From NCBI GenBank assembly GCA_009869945.1, contig WIXG01000600.1, positions 1 through 33,614 of the forward strand: 33,614 nt of DNA, written 5' to 3'. The DNA is from Mesaphorura yosii. Lineage: Eukaryota; Arthropoda; Collembola; Poduromorpha; Tullbergiidae. The notes beneath the pieces are model-generated. The model saw only the letters and a list, made by a program, of their open reading frames with translations. It was not told the origin of the DNA and did no database searches. Below are positions 1 to 9,480 of this stretch, piece after piece. The position numbers and the translations under genes are program-made. How positions within the stretch are numbered: the stretch's first letter is position 1; each line of letters opens with the position of its first letter.

Positions 1-1830
1 GTAGAATGTTTGCGGAAGCCGCCCAGACGGATTGTACACGCCAAACATGACGTCGGCCATCGCCTCGCCTGCCGATTGACCGAGGTAGCCTGCCCAGATA
101 ATGGCACCTACCCGTGGATCGTCTTTCCAGTCTGACACGTCAATTCCACCTCCGGACACGACAAACATGATGACGGGCTCCTGCGCGACATCGAGCACGC
201 GCCGAATCAGTTCATTCTGGAGCCCGTACAAACTCAGGTTTGCCCTGTCAAGCCCCTCGCGCTCAACCTCGTTCGAGACGAGTCCGACGAAGAGGACGAC
301 CTGCTCCGATTCGGCCGCAAGGTCAACGGCCTCCTGCATATGTGAATCGTCGAATCCGGTCGCAAAGCAGCCGATCGCGTAGCCCAGATCCGGGACGTAT
401 TTTCTCAGCTCATCGATGGGCTCCTTGATGAAAGAGGGGTGCCCGTTGTAGATGCCCAGAAAGGTTTCTCCGCCGATGACGAGCGGGCCGATCGCCGACA
501 TGCTTGCCCGCCGGGCGCGGAAGTTGGTGGCGTCGATCGGGAGCGCTGGGCGGCCTGCCCTCGGCCCTGCAGCGTTGGGGGCGTTCTTCAGGAGGACAAT
601 GCTTTGGCGGGCCGCTTCGAGTGCCAGTGTCTGGTGGGGCGCACTGTCGACGATCGATGGCCCGAGCTCCTTGTAAGGCCGCGTCGCCTCCTTCTCGAAG
701 TAGCCGAGCCGCATGAGGGTCCTGAACAACCTGCCCAGGGCGGTGTCGATCAACTGCACGGGGACGACGCCGGAGTCGACCGCCGTCCGCAAATGCTCCT
801 CGAAGAATTTGACAAAGTACCAGCACTCGAGATCCATACCGGCGTCCAGCACGGCGTGGCACGCTTCGGGGCCCGTCATCGTGTAGTTGTGCTCCAGAAA
901 AACCCACGCGGCTGCGTCGCAGTCCGACGTCACGTAGCCGTCGAACCCCCACTTGCCACGGACGGTGTCGGTGAGGAGCGGTTTGTGGACGCAGGCGGGC
1001 ACACCGTTGATTGCATTGTAGGCGCACATGACACAGGACGCCCCGGCTTCTTGAACGCACGTCTGGAAGGCGGGCAGGTAAGTATCTGCCATGTCCTGCT
1101 CGGTCACGGTGGAGTCAAAGGAGAATCGATCTTCTTCCAGGCTGTGGGCGGCGAAATGCTTGCAGCAGGCGGACGCCTTCAGGAACCCGTCCTCACTTTC
1201 GCCTTGCAGACCTCGGACAAACTGGCGCCCGTACTCGGCGGAGAGACGGGGGTCCTCCCCAGGCGTCTCTTGACCTCTGCCCCAGCGGGGGTCCCGGAAA
1301 ATGTTAATGTCGGGGCTCCAGAAGGTCAGGCCAGAGTTACCGACGTTGCCAAAAACTCTGCGTACACAATTAAAATTTCAAATCTCCCAGGCCCGTGTTT
1401 TTCTTGATTTATCTTACCTCGCCTCGTTTCCGGTTGCATTCGCCACCCGGAAAAAGAGGTCCTTGTTGAAAGACGAGGCCAGATTGATAATTTGGGGAAA
1501 AGCCGTTGAGTACTCCGTCGGTGGCTGGAACCGGGTGCCGGGGCTGTACGCGACGCCGTGAAGAGCTTCATTCCACCAGTTATACTCCTCCAAGTCGACA
1601 TTCTCCAGGGCTCCGTTGAGCGTGTGGTGCATGGCCCCAATCTTTTCGTCCAGTGTCAGGCGCCCGATGAGATCGTCAACTCGAGCGTCGATCGACAGGC
1701 TCGAGTCGCAGAATGGCAGCGGGGCATTTCGGGGTTTGTCACAGTCCCACACGCGCTCTTGAGCCAAGGAAAGGGCGGCCAGCAGGAACGAGAGCGTGGC
1801 GGGAAATAGGAGCAGTGATTTTTTGTACAT
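1..1830 (-). CDS. Secreted GH3 beta-xylosidase/arabinofuranosidase-like glycosidase (5' part, runs off window)
   Basis: Two exons on the minus strand: 1830-1418, then 1357 down past position 1. The 60-nt intron 1358-1417 has a GTAAGA donor and a CGCAG acceptor. They give the first 590 residues of a protein that is usually about 750-800. A signal peptide of about 23 residues (MYKKSLLLFPATLSFLLAAL) precedes the GH3 N-terminal domain. Family hallmarks are visible: NWWNEALHGVA, DPRWGRGQETPGEDP, the KHF triad (204-206), and the nucleophile context GYVTSDCDA with Asp283. The second-domain motifs EREGLDRANLSL and YNPSGRLPQT follow. These match the plant/fungal xylosidase-type GH3 clade, which removes xylose or arabinose from xylan and arabinan outside the cell. 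A TATAAA lies 64-69 bp upstream of the ATG. The intron shows that the gene is host-adapted. Substrate is inferred; the 3' end is not visible. Confidence 0.9.
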
Positions 1831-1893
1831 TTTGTAATTTGCCGGTCAGAGGCAAGTAAGGCTGTAGTAAACCATCGATCAGCTGCGCACGCA

Positions 1894-1899
1894 TTTATA
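1894..1899 (-). promoter_or_regulatory. TATA box of the GH3 gene
   Basis: TATAAA on the minus strand, 64-69 bp upstream of the GH3 ATG, which leaves room for a leader of about 35-40 nt. Position and match are seen directly; function is inferred. Confidence 0.5.
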
Positions 1900-2661
1900 C
1901 CGAGCATAAGCGACAAGCGCCAATTAACTCGGCCGGGCAATGCAATTAGCAAATAAAACTAGCGATCCATCAGAACCTACGACTGTCAGTTTTTCAAGTG
2001 TGCATGTGACTGTGTGACAGATGGTAAATTGATGAATTTCAAATTGACGTAAGTGGCATTGCGCAGCTGTACCAGCAAGCAAGCAGGCAGGCTGGGCAAC
2101 TGTGATTTGGCATTTTCCAGGTAAAATTGTTTAATTACACAACTTTTCTCATCCATCATTTGATTGACAAGCCAGGAATGCGTGGGGCACACGGAATTTC
2201 AAAGTCCAAGGTTCTTGAAAGAAATTATGTAAGAACATTATATACTCGAGTGATAAGTGATTGTTAAGACTTGATAGTGATTTAAACTTCAAAAGGACAA
2301 AGTGTGGAAATAGTTTTGCTCAAACCCATGATCATTTCTCCAAGGGGCAAGAACGAAATCTAATGAATGCCACCAGCTTAATAAAATCAGATATTTCGTA
2401 GTTCTCACTTTCTAGAGAATGAAATTTTGGAAGCCTCTACTTGACCTGCTTTCATACGACAGCTGGGGTGACTTTTGAAGCGAGGCTACGTACCTCGGTG
2501 GCCTTTGGGCTTGCAATGCCTTAGACATACGCAGTACATAATCGGATATCAAGGCTTAATTGTCAGTATAAATTGCATGGCAATTTAGCCTACTGTTCTA
2601 CTCGACGTGTGAACTAAGTCCATGGCCGTAATCTATTCTGTAAAATAGTATCTTTCTGTTC
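1900..2661. other. Intergenic, no gene recognised
   Basis: AT-richer stretch between the divergent GH3 and methyltransferase-like genes. It probably holds both promoters. Short open frames here have no recognisable domain. A polypyrimidine run at about 2648-2660 next to the ATG of the following gene could equally be a splice acceptor tract for an unseen upstream exon. Confidence 0.4.
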
Positions 2662-3168
2662 ATGTCGGACCCAGAGTACCGCGTGACGCTGGCGAAAATG
2701 TACGAGCTCCTCGGCCCCGGTAGGCGGCTCGTGCTGATGATCATGACCAAAACAAATCTCTGTGAGTGCATCGACCACCTCAAGAAGCAGGCGGACTGGA
2801 ACAAGTTTGACCTCGTCCTCGATCTCGTCATTCCTGACTGGACGGCTGCCGATGCGGATCACCAGCAGCATTTCCAGAGAATTCTCGAAGGCCTCGGCTT
2901 CCGCACAGGGCAGTCCGACGCGGTGCGCAGCTCGTTCATGTTTGCGTGGAAGGCGGCTTGCACCGAATTCTTCATCTCGCAGAATCCCGTTGCTCACGAG
3001 TTTAAGCTGACACTCGACGACGACCGCGACGGAGTGTGCAAGACCTTCTACTGGCATCTTTCCGTCCCTGCGGGCAGAAGCGGCCCCCTTACGCCGAGCC
3101 CGTACGAGATTCAGTACGAGCTCGTCAATTTCGTTGTGGAGAAACCGGCGCCGGCAGAGAAGAAATGA
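2662..3168 (+). CDS. Methyltransferase-like protein, C-terminal half only (JHAMT-like)
   Basis: Open frame of 168 residues from ATG 2662. Residues 5-65 (YRVTLAKMYELLGPGRRLVLMIM, then a helix with ADWNKFDLVLDLVIPDW) and 66-85 (AADADHQQHFQRILEGLGFRT) resemble the second half of small class I SAM methyltransferases of the juvenile-hormone-acid-methyltransferase type: a strand after LkPGG, then a helix and the late GF strand. The N-terminal SAM-binding GxGxG half is absent. No signal peptide or membrane segment is visible. Either the 5' exons were lost or lie unrecognised upstream, or this is a truncated copy. If it stands alone it should not bind SAM in the usual way. An AATAAA lies at 3274-3279. 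The family call rests on pattern resemblance only. Confidence 0.45.
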   Translation: MSDPEYRVTLAKMYELLGPGRRLVLMIMTKTNLCECIDHLKKQADWNKFDLVLDLVIPDWTAADADHQQHFQRILEGLGFRTGQSDAVRSSFMFAWKAACTEFFISQNPVAHEFKLTLDDDRDGVCKTFYWHLSVPAGRSGPLTPSPYEIQYELVNFVVEKPAPAEKK

Positions 3169-3578
3169 ACAAATCACGGCCTCGGCCACGACTCATGAAA
3201 CAGTTCCAATTATAATTCATTATACAATGATTGTAATTATCATTATCATTACAATAATGTAGCCTTACCCATTAATAAACAGGCTTAAATGTTACGTAAT
3301 TGTCAGGCAATTAAAATGAATAACTTCTTGGTGCATGGCCTGCATGGCCAAGGTCACAGTCACAGCAAGGCGCGTGTTACGTAACTCGGCCCGATTCGCC
3401 AGGCTGCTCCAGTCCAGAACGACAATTCGTATCACTCAGGTTTCATTGTCTCATAGGCTTTAGCCCGTCGTGGTGGACGTGAGATTTGCTCATCCTTTCC
3501 TTATCTCGCCAGTAAATTCACTCACTCCAGCTGCTCTGTTGTTCCAATTCCAGTTTTCAGTCTGTCAGGCATTCAGTC
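3169..3578. other. Intergenic with AT-rich hairpin
   Basis: 3' UTR of the methyltransferase-like gene and promoter side of the reductase. At 3230-3255 an 8-bp perfect inverted repeat (ATTGTAAT / ATTACAAT) flanks a 10-nt loop in a TAAT-rich tract. AATAAA lies at 3274-3279. No further gene seen. Confidence 0.4.
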
Positions 3579-4738
3579 ATGGAATATTTGACCTTCAAGA
3601 ATGGAAAGAAGATGCCCGTTCTTGGGCTGGGGCTCTTTCTTGTAAGTTCATTGTTTAATTCGTAGTTCGCAGGTCACAGAACCCTGAGTACTGAGTTAAT
3701 TGGACTGGCGGTAGACTAAAAGTTATTTATACTACTGTATTCAGGCGAGCGACCCCGACGCACTGGAAACCGCCATTCAGATTGCCCTCCAAGTCGGTTA
3801 CCGACACTTTGACACGGCCTACTTGTATAAAAACGAGGCGGTGCTGGGGAAGGTGCTGCAGGAGTGGCTTGTTGCCGGTAAGGTGAAACGTGAGGAGCTG
3901 TTCATCACCACAAAGCTCCCACTCCACGGAAATCATCCCGATCGAGTCGAACACTTCCTGAAGCAGTCCCTCGCGAGTCTGCAGTTGGAATACGTCGACT
4001 TGTACCTGATCCACAATCCAATCGGGATCAAATACGTGTCAGATGACGATTTTCCTGCCAGGAAGGCCAATGGGGAAGTGGCCTTGGACACGACGACCAA
4101 TTTGGAGGTGGTGTGGGCTGCGATGGAGGAGCAAGTTGCCAAAGGCCGTGCTTTGTCGATCGGAGTCTCGAATTTCAACGAGAAACAGCTCAGGAGGATT
4201 GTGAGAGTCGCTAAAGTGTTCCCGGTCACCAATCAGGTGGAGATGAACCTCGATTTTCAACAGAAGGAGCTGCGTGAAGTCTGCAAGGAGCTGGGCATCA
4301 CAATTGTGGCTTACGGGCCGTTGGGGTCACCCGGTCGTCAGGACTTCTATGCACGAATGGGCGTGTAAACAAAGATTGCAATCCGGCCTCATGTACACAG
4401 TAGAACTGATAACTGATAAAAACATTTCTTGCAGGGAAGGGTTCAAACCTCCTTCGATCCTGGATGCCCCAGTCGTGGCAGAAATTGCAAAAAAGTACGG
4501 GAAGAGTTCGAGCCAGGTTCTACTCCGGTTTCTGATTCAGCTCGGAGTCGCCCCGATTCCGAAATCCGTGACTCCAGCGAGGGTGAAGCAGAATTTCGAG
4601 GTTTTCGACTTCGCATTGAGCGAGGCAGACATGGCGACTCTCGTAGGGCTGGACAAGGGCGAGGCAGGTAGGAGTTTTACGATGGATGCCTTCAAGGGGG
4701 TGGAGAAGCACCCAGAATATCCGTTTCCAAGAAAATGA
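3579..4738 (+). CDS. Aldo-keto reductase (AKR1/aldose-reductase type)
   Basis: Three exons, 3579-3641, 3745-4364 and 4435-4738, give 328 residues, the normal family size. Both introns (103 and 70 nt) are GT-AG, in phases 0 and 2. The protein is a cytosolic TIM-barrel NADPH-dependent reductase of aldehydes and ketones. The catalytic tetrad is complete at its canonical spacing: Asp44 and Tyr49 in FDTAYLY, Lys78 in FITTKL, and His111 in YLIHNP. The cofactor loop GVAPIPKSVTPARVKQN is intact, and the protein ends in a typical short tail (HPEYPFPRK). The start ATG gives MEYLTFKNGKKMPVLGLG, the usual first strand. The second intron donor (GTGTAAAC) makes an in-frame stop if unspliced, so the 5' exons read alone look truncated. 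The physiological substrate cannot be told. Confidence 0.93.
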
Positions 4739-5441
4739 AGGTCTGCACTGACAATTAACAATATTTTACAAGAAATGTTAAATTTACGAACGAATTTTTT
4801 GTATTTCGTTAATTCTTAATGTAATAAGCAGAATTTGGCCAACAACTTCGCCATATCAGTTGCATATCACGAATAGTTTACTTTCGCTTTTCGGGCATAC
4901 AAAGACAGGCCACGTTCGGGCAGTACGACGTCAAGGCGCCAGAGAGCATAAAAACATTCAATCGCGAATCACATTTGCATCTTGCATCTGGCATAGGAAC
5001 AACAACCTGAAACGTCAGAATCAAAAGTGAAGTGCAAAGCAGAGCAGAGCAGAGCGCGAGCGGACATTCGAATCTTTTCCGCATCTGCGAGTCCCTTTAA
5101 CTTTTCCTGTGCTGTGAATCAGTGCTGTACAGCGAGCCAGCGAAGCACCGACCAACACCGCCACGGGCTGAACAGGAAAACCGGTTTTTTATTAAGAAAA
5201 ATAAATCCCACGATTAACATCCATCCGCCAGCCAGCCACCGAGTGAGTACGTGTTCACATTTTACTGTGCTTCTGTGTTTTACTGCACTGACTTGACTGG
5301 CCGTATTGTTGGCACTCCTTAAAACCCGTCCACGTCTGTCGTCCATCCAGATTTCGCCTTCGTAAATTTGCATTCCATATTTCGCCAGCCCGCAATTTCG
5401 CCGTCCGTCTGTGGATTAACGTGCCCCGTCGCAGCTCCAAA
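4739..5441. other. Intergenic and probable 5' UTR of the promethin-like gene
   Basis: No domain-bearing open frame. A good donor (GTGAGT, 5243-5248) and an acceptor (GTCGCAG ending at 5434) just before the ATG at 5442 suggest a 5' UTR intron of about 190 nt. This is inference only. Confidence 0.3.
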
Positions 5442-6090
5442 ATGTGCCCACGTCGTGTCAAGAAGGACGAGCTCAGCTTCCTGCAGCTGATTGGCTCCAG
5501 TTTCACCGATTTTCAGTGGGAGGCAGGCAACTTCGAGGCCGGGGTTCGCGAGCGAGTGTCAACAGTCGGTAAGGAGCATAATTAATTGCCTTAAGTGATA
5601 ATTTAATTGAGCACTGGGCGCTAATCGATTTATTTACTGCGCAGTGACTCGATTCCGTGCCCTGACCACGAATTCGCCGTTCATCGACGGCTGCAAGGCG
5701 TATGCGCGCACCAATCCCCTCTCGACGCTCGTCATCGCCGGGTTCCTCATCACAATCGGCGTGCCAATCACCGCCTTCATCGGATTCACCATCATAGCAG
5801 TGCTGATCGGGATCGGGAGCTTCGTGGTCATCGAGGGCACCTTGATAACTGTCGCCCTGTTTATACTCGGCTCCTGCCTTCTCGCCACGCTCGTGGTCGC
5901 GGGCTCCTTCACCGTCTGCACCTTGACCGTCTTCTTCCTACTCAACAAGGCGAGGACCACCGTCTCGGACACTTTCAGGCGGGTGCTGCTTAGCCGAGTA
6001 GACAACGCCGGGGTCGGAGTTAAAGTGGAGCCGGAAAGTAACGGAAGCGCCAACACGAATGGGGCGGCGGAGCTGGTTCAAAGTGATTAA
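5442..6090 (+). CDS. Promethin/LDAF1-like hairpin membrane protein
   Basis: Exons 5442-5568 and 5645-6090 are joined by a 76-nt phase-1 intron (GTAAGG...GCGCAG) and give 190 residues. A 60-residue hydrophilic N-terminus leads into about 75 nearly unbroken hydrophobic residues (66-142), read as two membrane hairpins around TNPLSTLVIAGFLITIGVPI and GSFVVIEGTLITVALFILGS. A charged, Asn/Ser/Gly-rich C-terminus follows. Size and layout fit promethin (lipid droplet assembly factor 1, the seipin partner in the ER), where a Gly/Val/Ile-rich core with a central Glu-Gly is typical. The family assignment is inference from topology and composition; another small multi-pass protein is possible. AATAAA lies at 6283-6288. 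Splicing is supported because exon 2 alone has no ATG. Confidence 0.6.
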
Positions 6091-6496
6091 GGTTAAGGAT
6101 CAAAGATCTAAGTTTATGGGTGCTATAAGTGCTATTACAAATCCAGACTACTGAAATTCCAATTCAATTTCCTGGTGGGGCTCAATTAAGTCAATTAAGT
6201 CAAGCAACGAACGAGCGAGGGCCGGTCGAGTCGAAGTTAAACTTAATTGCGCTGTAAATACTTCTTATCTACGTTGGGAATTAATAAATACTTTTAATAC
6301 CAATATTAACTGATATGGATGATGATCTCACGTGTTATTCATCTGTAATTATTTGATTGCTGATCTCCAACTCTGGCTCTGGAAGGCTAACGCCTTCCGC
6401 CTTTGATCTTGACCTCATCTTCTCATAACTTTGTCGATGACGTGAGCGTTTGTCTTTGCTCGTGCAGCTTATCAGTGAGCGGAATTCCTTGCTGCT

Positions 6497-6503
6497 TATA
6501 AAA
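6497..6503 (+). promoter_or_regulatory. TATA box of the small Cys-rich secreted protein gene
   Basis: TATAAAA 74-80 bp upstream of the ATG at 6577, with CTCAGC about 12-17 bp further on. The match is seen; the role is inferred. Confidence 0.5.
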
Positions 6504-6576
6504 CCGAGCGTCTCAGCAGGGTTGTTATGCAATTGAATCTTGCCAGATCAACTCCAAGAAGAAGAAGGAGAAAAAG

Positions 6577-6986
6577 ATGCAGTCAAAGACAAAAGCAAAG
6601 ACAGCCTCAGCCTGCCTCCTTGCTCCGCTGGCGTTACTCGCCGTCGAGCTCCTGATAAACGCCAGCTTTGCTCCGGTCGTGGGTACTGGCTGCATGTAAG
6701 TCGCGTCTCTTCCAACTGCAGCTGACTGAATTCATCACTGATTAATTATTGTTCGTTTTTCGCAATTTGCAGATTGAACTGCAGTTTCTGCAAAGGAGAC
6801 CCGATTACTGACCTACTTCACTTCCCCCTCGACGCCGTGATGCCCCTGGCCGCCTTGCAGGGCTGCAACTGCAACGCGACAAACCTTCAGTTCCAGTGTC
6901 AGACGACCCCGATCTTCCAGGACATTATCAACCTGATTTATCAGCTGAATGTCAACGGGTTTTGTAAGTGCGTGTGTACTCCGTGA
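6577..6986 (+). CDS. Small secreted Cys-rich protein, unrecognised family
   Basis: Exons 6577-6695 and 6773-6986 with a 77-nt phase-2 intron (GTAAGT...TTGCAG) encode 110 residues. An N-terminal signal peptide with a basic start (MQSKTKAKTA) and a hydrophobic core (CLLAPLALLAVELLI) is followed by a compact chain with nine cysteines at 39, 43, 46, 71, 73, 82, 104, 106 and 108. The pattern is C-x3-C-x2-C ... CxC ... C ... CxCxC, with one N-glycosylation site (NAT). The odd number of cysteines leaves one free or permits dimerisation. I do not recognise the fold. A well-placed TATA box upstream and AATAAA at 7033-7038 support a real transcription unit. Function unknown; an extracellular defence or structural role is possible but unsupported. 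Confidence 0.7.
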
Positions 6987-7222
6987 TTTTAACGTCAAAA
7001 TAGACAATTTTAACACAAACACAAAGAATAGAAATAAAACATACGTTTTTATTAACAAATTGCAAATTCGCCAAGTAAATCAAATCAATAAAGATATGTT
7101 AATGTTAATTATGAAATCCACGAGTTGAAATTGAAATATTGCAAGATGAGATACAATTCAATAAATACTTTAGATTCAACCACAGTACAAAAGTGTGATT
7201 ACAACTGATAATTGTCCATTGA

Positions 7223-8320
7223 CTAATTGACTCCAAAAGTCTTGTTCCATATCTTCTTGGCCTTCGCTTCTTCGCCTTGTCCTTCATTGTTGAGGTTGTT
7301 ACTGTTGTGAAGGAACGCCTCCTGTGGCTTGACGACGCGGTCCCGCTCCGTCTCGACGATGGCCTTAAGTTTGTCGATGAATTCCTGCTGATTGGTCGGT
7401 TTATAACCCATAAATTCCCCCGAAGGCGCGTTGTAGTGCAGAATCAGTAGTTTGAAGCCCCCGCCGCCGGCTCCAGCGCTGGCGCATTCAATATGCACGT
7501 AGCCGCAGTACTGCCCCGACTTCATCGCCTCCGTCAGCTCCGCCAGGCCTGGGGCGTGTTCGCCGAATTGAAATCGAAGTGGCCGGACGTTCTGCATGAC
7601 CCCAAGTTTGTGGAGGATCGAGCTGGGAATCAGTTTCATGTGGAGCCGAGTCGGAGTGAAGTTTACGCTTCCGCCCACGCCTCCTCCTGCAGCGTGGCTG
7701 AATACTTGACAGGGCAGCGAGATCTTCGTATATGTCTTTGGCTCGACGCCTCCAGCAGGGCGGCCCCATTCAAGCTCGAGATCCCAGAGTTTCACGTTGA
7801 AAGGTCCGAATCGGGCGCCTAGTGATAGCGGTGTGGAGCTGGAAATCGATGCGGGCCGCTTTTTCTTGGGCCCGTACGCCGGAGGAGGGCTGCCACCACC
7901 ACTTTTTCGCTTCGTCGAGTTGATAATCCGTTGCACCGACACGCAAACATCGCACTTGCCACCGCAGTTGCGCCAGTGGGTAATTATTTGGCGTGTGGAG
8001 AAGCAAAACTGGAAGGGGCATTTAGCCGTCGGCGTCTCCGTCGACGGAGTGCCAGTGTTAGTGCAAGACGTGAGGTGTCGGAGCACGTCCTTCATCACGT
8101 CACAGTTGGGCAGCAAGCAGGCGGCGGCGGTGCAACGCTGGGCGTGGAGGACGAGGACGAGCTGGCGCTGGATGAGGTGGAACTTTACACTCAGATCCTG
8201 CTTATCTTTACCGTCTTTGCACTGATACTGATTTTGTGTTGGGAGAGCCGGTGCCCCAACCGCCGCAGCAGCGTTGGAGCTCCTGCCCGAGTTCACTGGT
8301 GCAGATTTCTGCATTGTCAT
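7223..8320 (-). CDS. TAZ zinc finger - MED25 ACID/PTOV fusion protein, copy 1
   Basis: Single-exon gene of 365 residues. Residues 46-131 form a TAZ zinc finger as in CBP/p300, with all three HCCC sites: H59/C63/C68/C73, H82/C86/C101/C106 and H115/C119/C123/C126, the last in the hallmark THWRNC context. A linker carries a basic NLS-like PKKKRP (151-156). Residues 167-328 form the activator-interacting (ACID, also called PTOV) domain of Mediator subunit MED25: a WxxxLEW strand, SLPCQV (201-206), RLHMKLIPSSIL, YCGYVHI, LLILHY and EFMGYKP. In their parent coactivators both domains bind acidic activation domains of transcription factors. No bromodomain, acetyltransferase or von Willebrand domain is present. 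It is probably a nuclear adaptor or decoy (inference). A paralogue lies upstream on the same strand. Confidence 0.9.
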   Translation of the reverse strand: MTMQKSAPVNSGRSSNAAAAVGAPALPTQNQYQCKDGKDKQDLSVKFHLIQRQLVLVLHAQRCTAAACLLPNCDVMKDVLRHLTSCTNTGTPSTETPTAKCPFQFCFSTRQIITHWRNCGGKCDVCVSVQRIINSTKRKSGGGSPPPAYGPKKKRPASISSSTPLSLGARFGPFNVKLWDLELEWGRPAGGVEPKTYTKISLPCQVFSHAAGGGVGGSVNFTPTRLHMKLIPSSILHKLGVMQNVRPLRFQFGEHAPGLAELTEAMKSGQYCGYVHIECASAGAGGGGFKLLILHYNAPSGEFMGYKPTNQQEFIDKLKAIVETERDRVVKPQEAFLHNSNNLNNEGQGEEAKAKKIWNKTFGVN

Positions 8321-9480
8321 AGTAATTAGTAAGTTGTCACTTAAGCTCGCTTAACTCGGGTAGTTAACAGCTTTTTTAAAGTATTTCAATGTTTTTTCAT
8401 TGTAATTAGCGATTTTCACTGATTATACACAAATCCACTGCTCACAGGCTGAGGGCTGCGTCGATACTGAAAAAGGGAGTCGGACGGACGTTGGAGATAC
8501 CTTAAATAAGAGGGCTGGGCTCTGTGGCCTTTGCGGCAGGACGTGGACGTTAACGTCACGTAGGCAATGATAGAACAGAAACGACATGTATGGAAGGAAA
8601 CGTTGCGTTGCGCGTTGGCACGAGTCTCATGTGACCCCGCATACGATTTGTATACGTTACATAGCAAATAGCATGAACATAGGCAATAGGCTAGGCAACG
8701 GCAAATAGCAATGACTCAACCCCTCGTAACGTTACGTCTTACGTGCGCATGCAAATGCATTGAAGCACGTTCGCTCGTCTCGTGACGTCACCCTGCCTCC
8801 CGGAGCTACCCAACAATGTACATGTAAAATGTGCTCAAATCGTCGCATACGTGCCGGGCCGCACGTGGATTAATCGACTGATGAAATTACGTACTTTTTC
8901 TTGGAAATGATGCTGCATTTTTGCGAATTGCGTAGAATCCTCGACGCATTTTAGGTATCGAGTCTGCACGGCGACGCTTCATTTCGCACGTTCCCACAAG
9001 CACGAAGCCAACGAATTGCAGTACTGCGAATTGCAGCTGTTAAAACTGGAAACATCTGCAAAAAGGTGGCCTAAAATGCCAGTTTATGCAAAAATTCGAA
9101 AATGGATGCAAAGACACGTAGACGGCTATTTTTAATCCAAACAAGAATTTACAACGTATTTTCACTGCGTAATTTAAACTTTTTATTTATTGATTGACTG
9201 ACAACTTGAAATGAAACAAGAAAAAACATGAATTTGTACAATCAGCATAGCTTAAATGCTTAAAAACGCAAACGCTGGGCTCAGATGCATGGGCTATTGA
9301 TTATTAGTTGTTAATTACAAATGATAAATGCTGTTAATACGAATGAACTACGTAATTCTACTGTGAACAGAATACCAGAACCAATCAAGGACGAGCTGAA
9401 TCTTGACACTCAACACTCGACTCGACACTGCACTGGTGTAGTTTGCATTCGTCGTATGATTGAGCTGATGCTGATAAGAA
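8321..9480. other. Intergenic between the two TAZ-ACID genes, promoter side of copy 1
   Basis: No open frame of interest. It contains a perfect CRE palindrome TGACGTCA (8783-8790), further ACGT-centred palindromes (AACGTCACGT near 8552, TAACGTTACGT near 8727) and an octamer-like ATGCAAAT (8749-8756). These lie about 230-470 bp upstream of copy 1, where proximal regulation would be expected. The motifs are seen; regulatory function is inferred. Confidence 0.4.
8783..8790. promoter_or_regulatory. CRE-like palindrome TGACGTCA
   Basis: Exact 8-bp cAMP-response-element palindrome, about 460 bp upstream of the copy 1 start. It is the site bound by CREB/ATF factors, whose coactivator CBP is the source of the TAZ domain encoded next to it. 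The link may be chance. Confidence 0.35.

Noticed and set aside
439..1407. Long plus-strand open frame (322 codons) opposite the GH3 gene
   Set aside because: Shadow of the GC-rich GH3 coding strand; low complexity, no domain, and the minus strand reads a full GH3 sequence.
3230..3255. AT-rich 8-bp hairpin
   Set aside because: Simple TAAT-rich sequence in a 3' flank; such hairpins are expected by chance at this composition.
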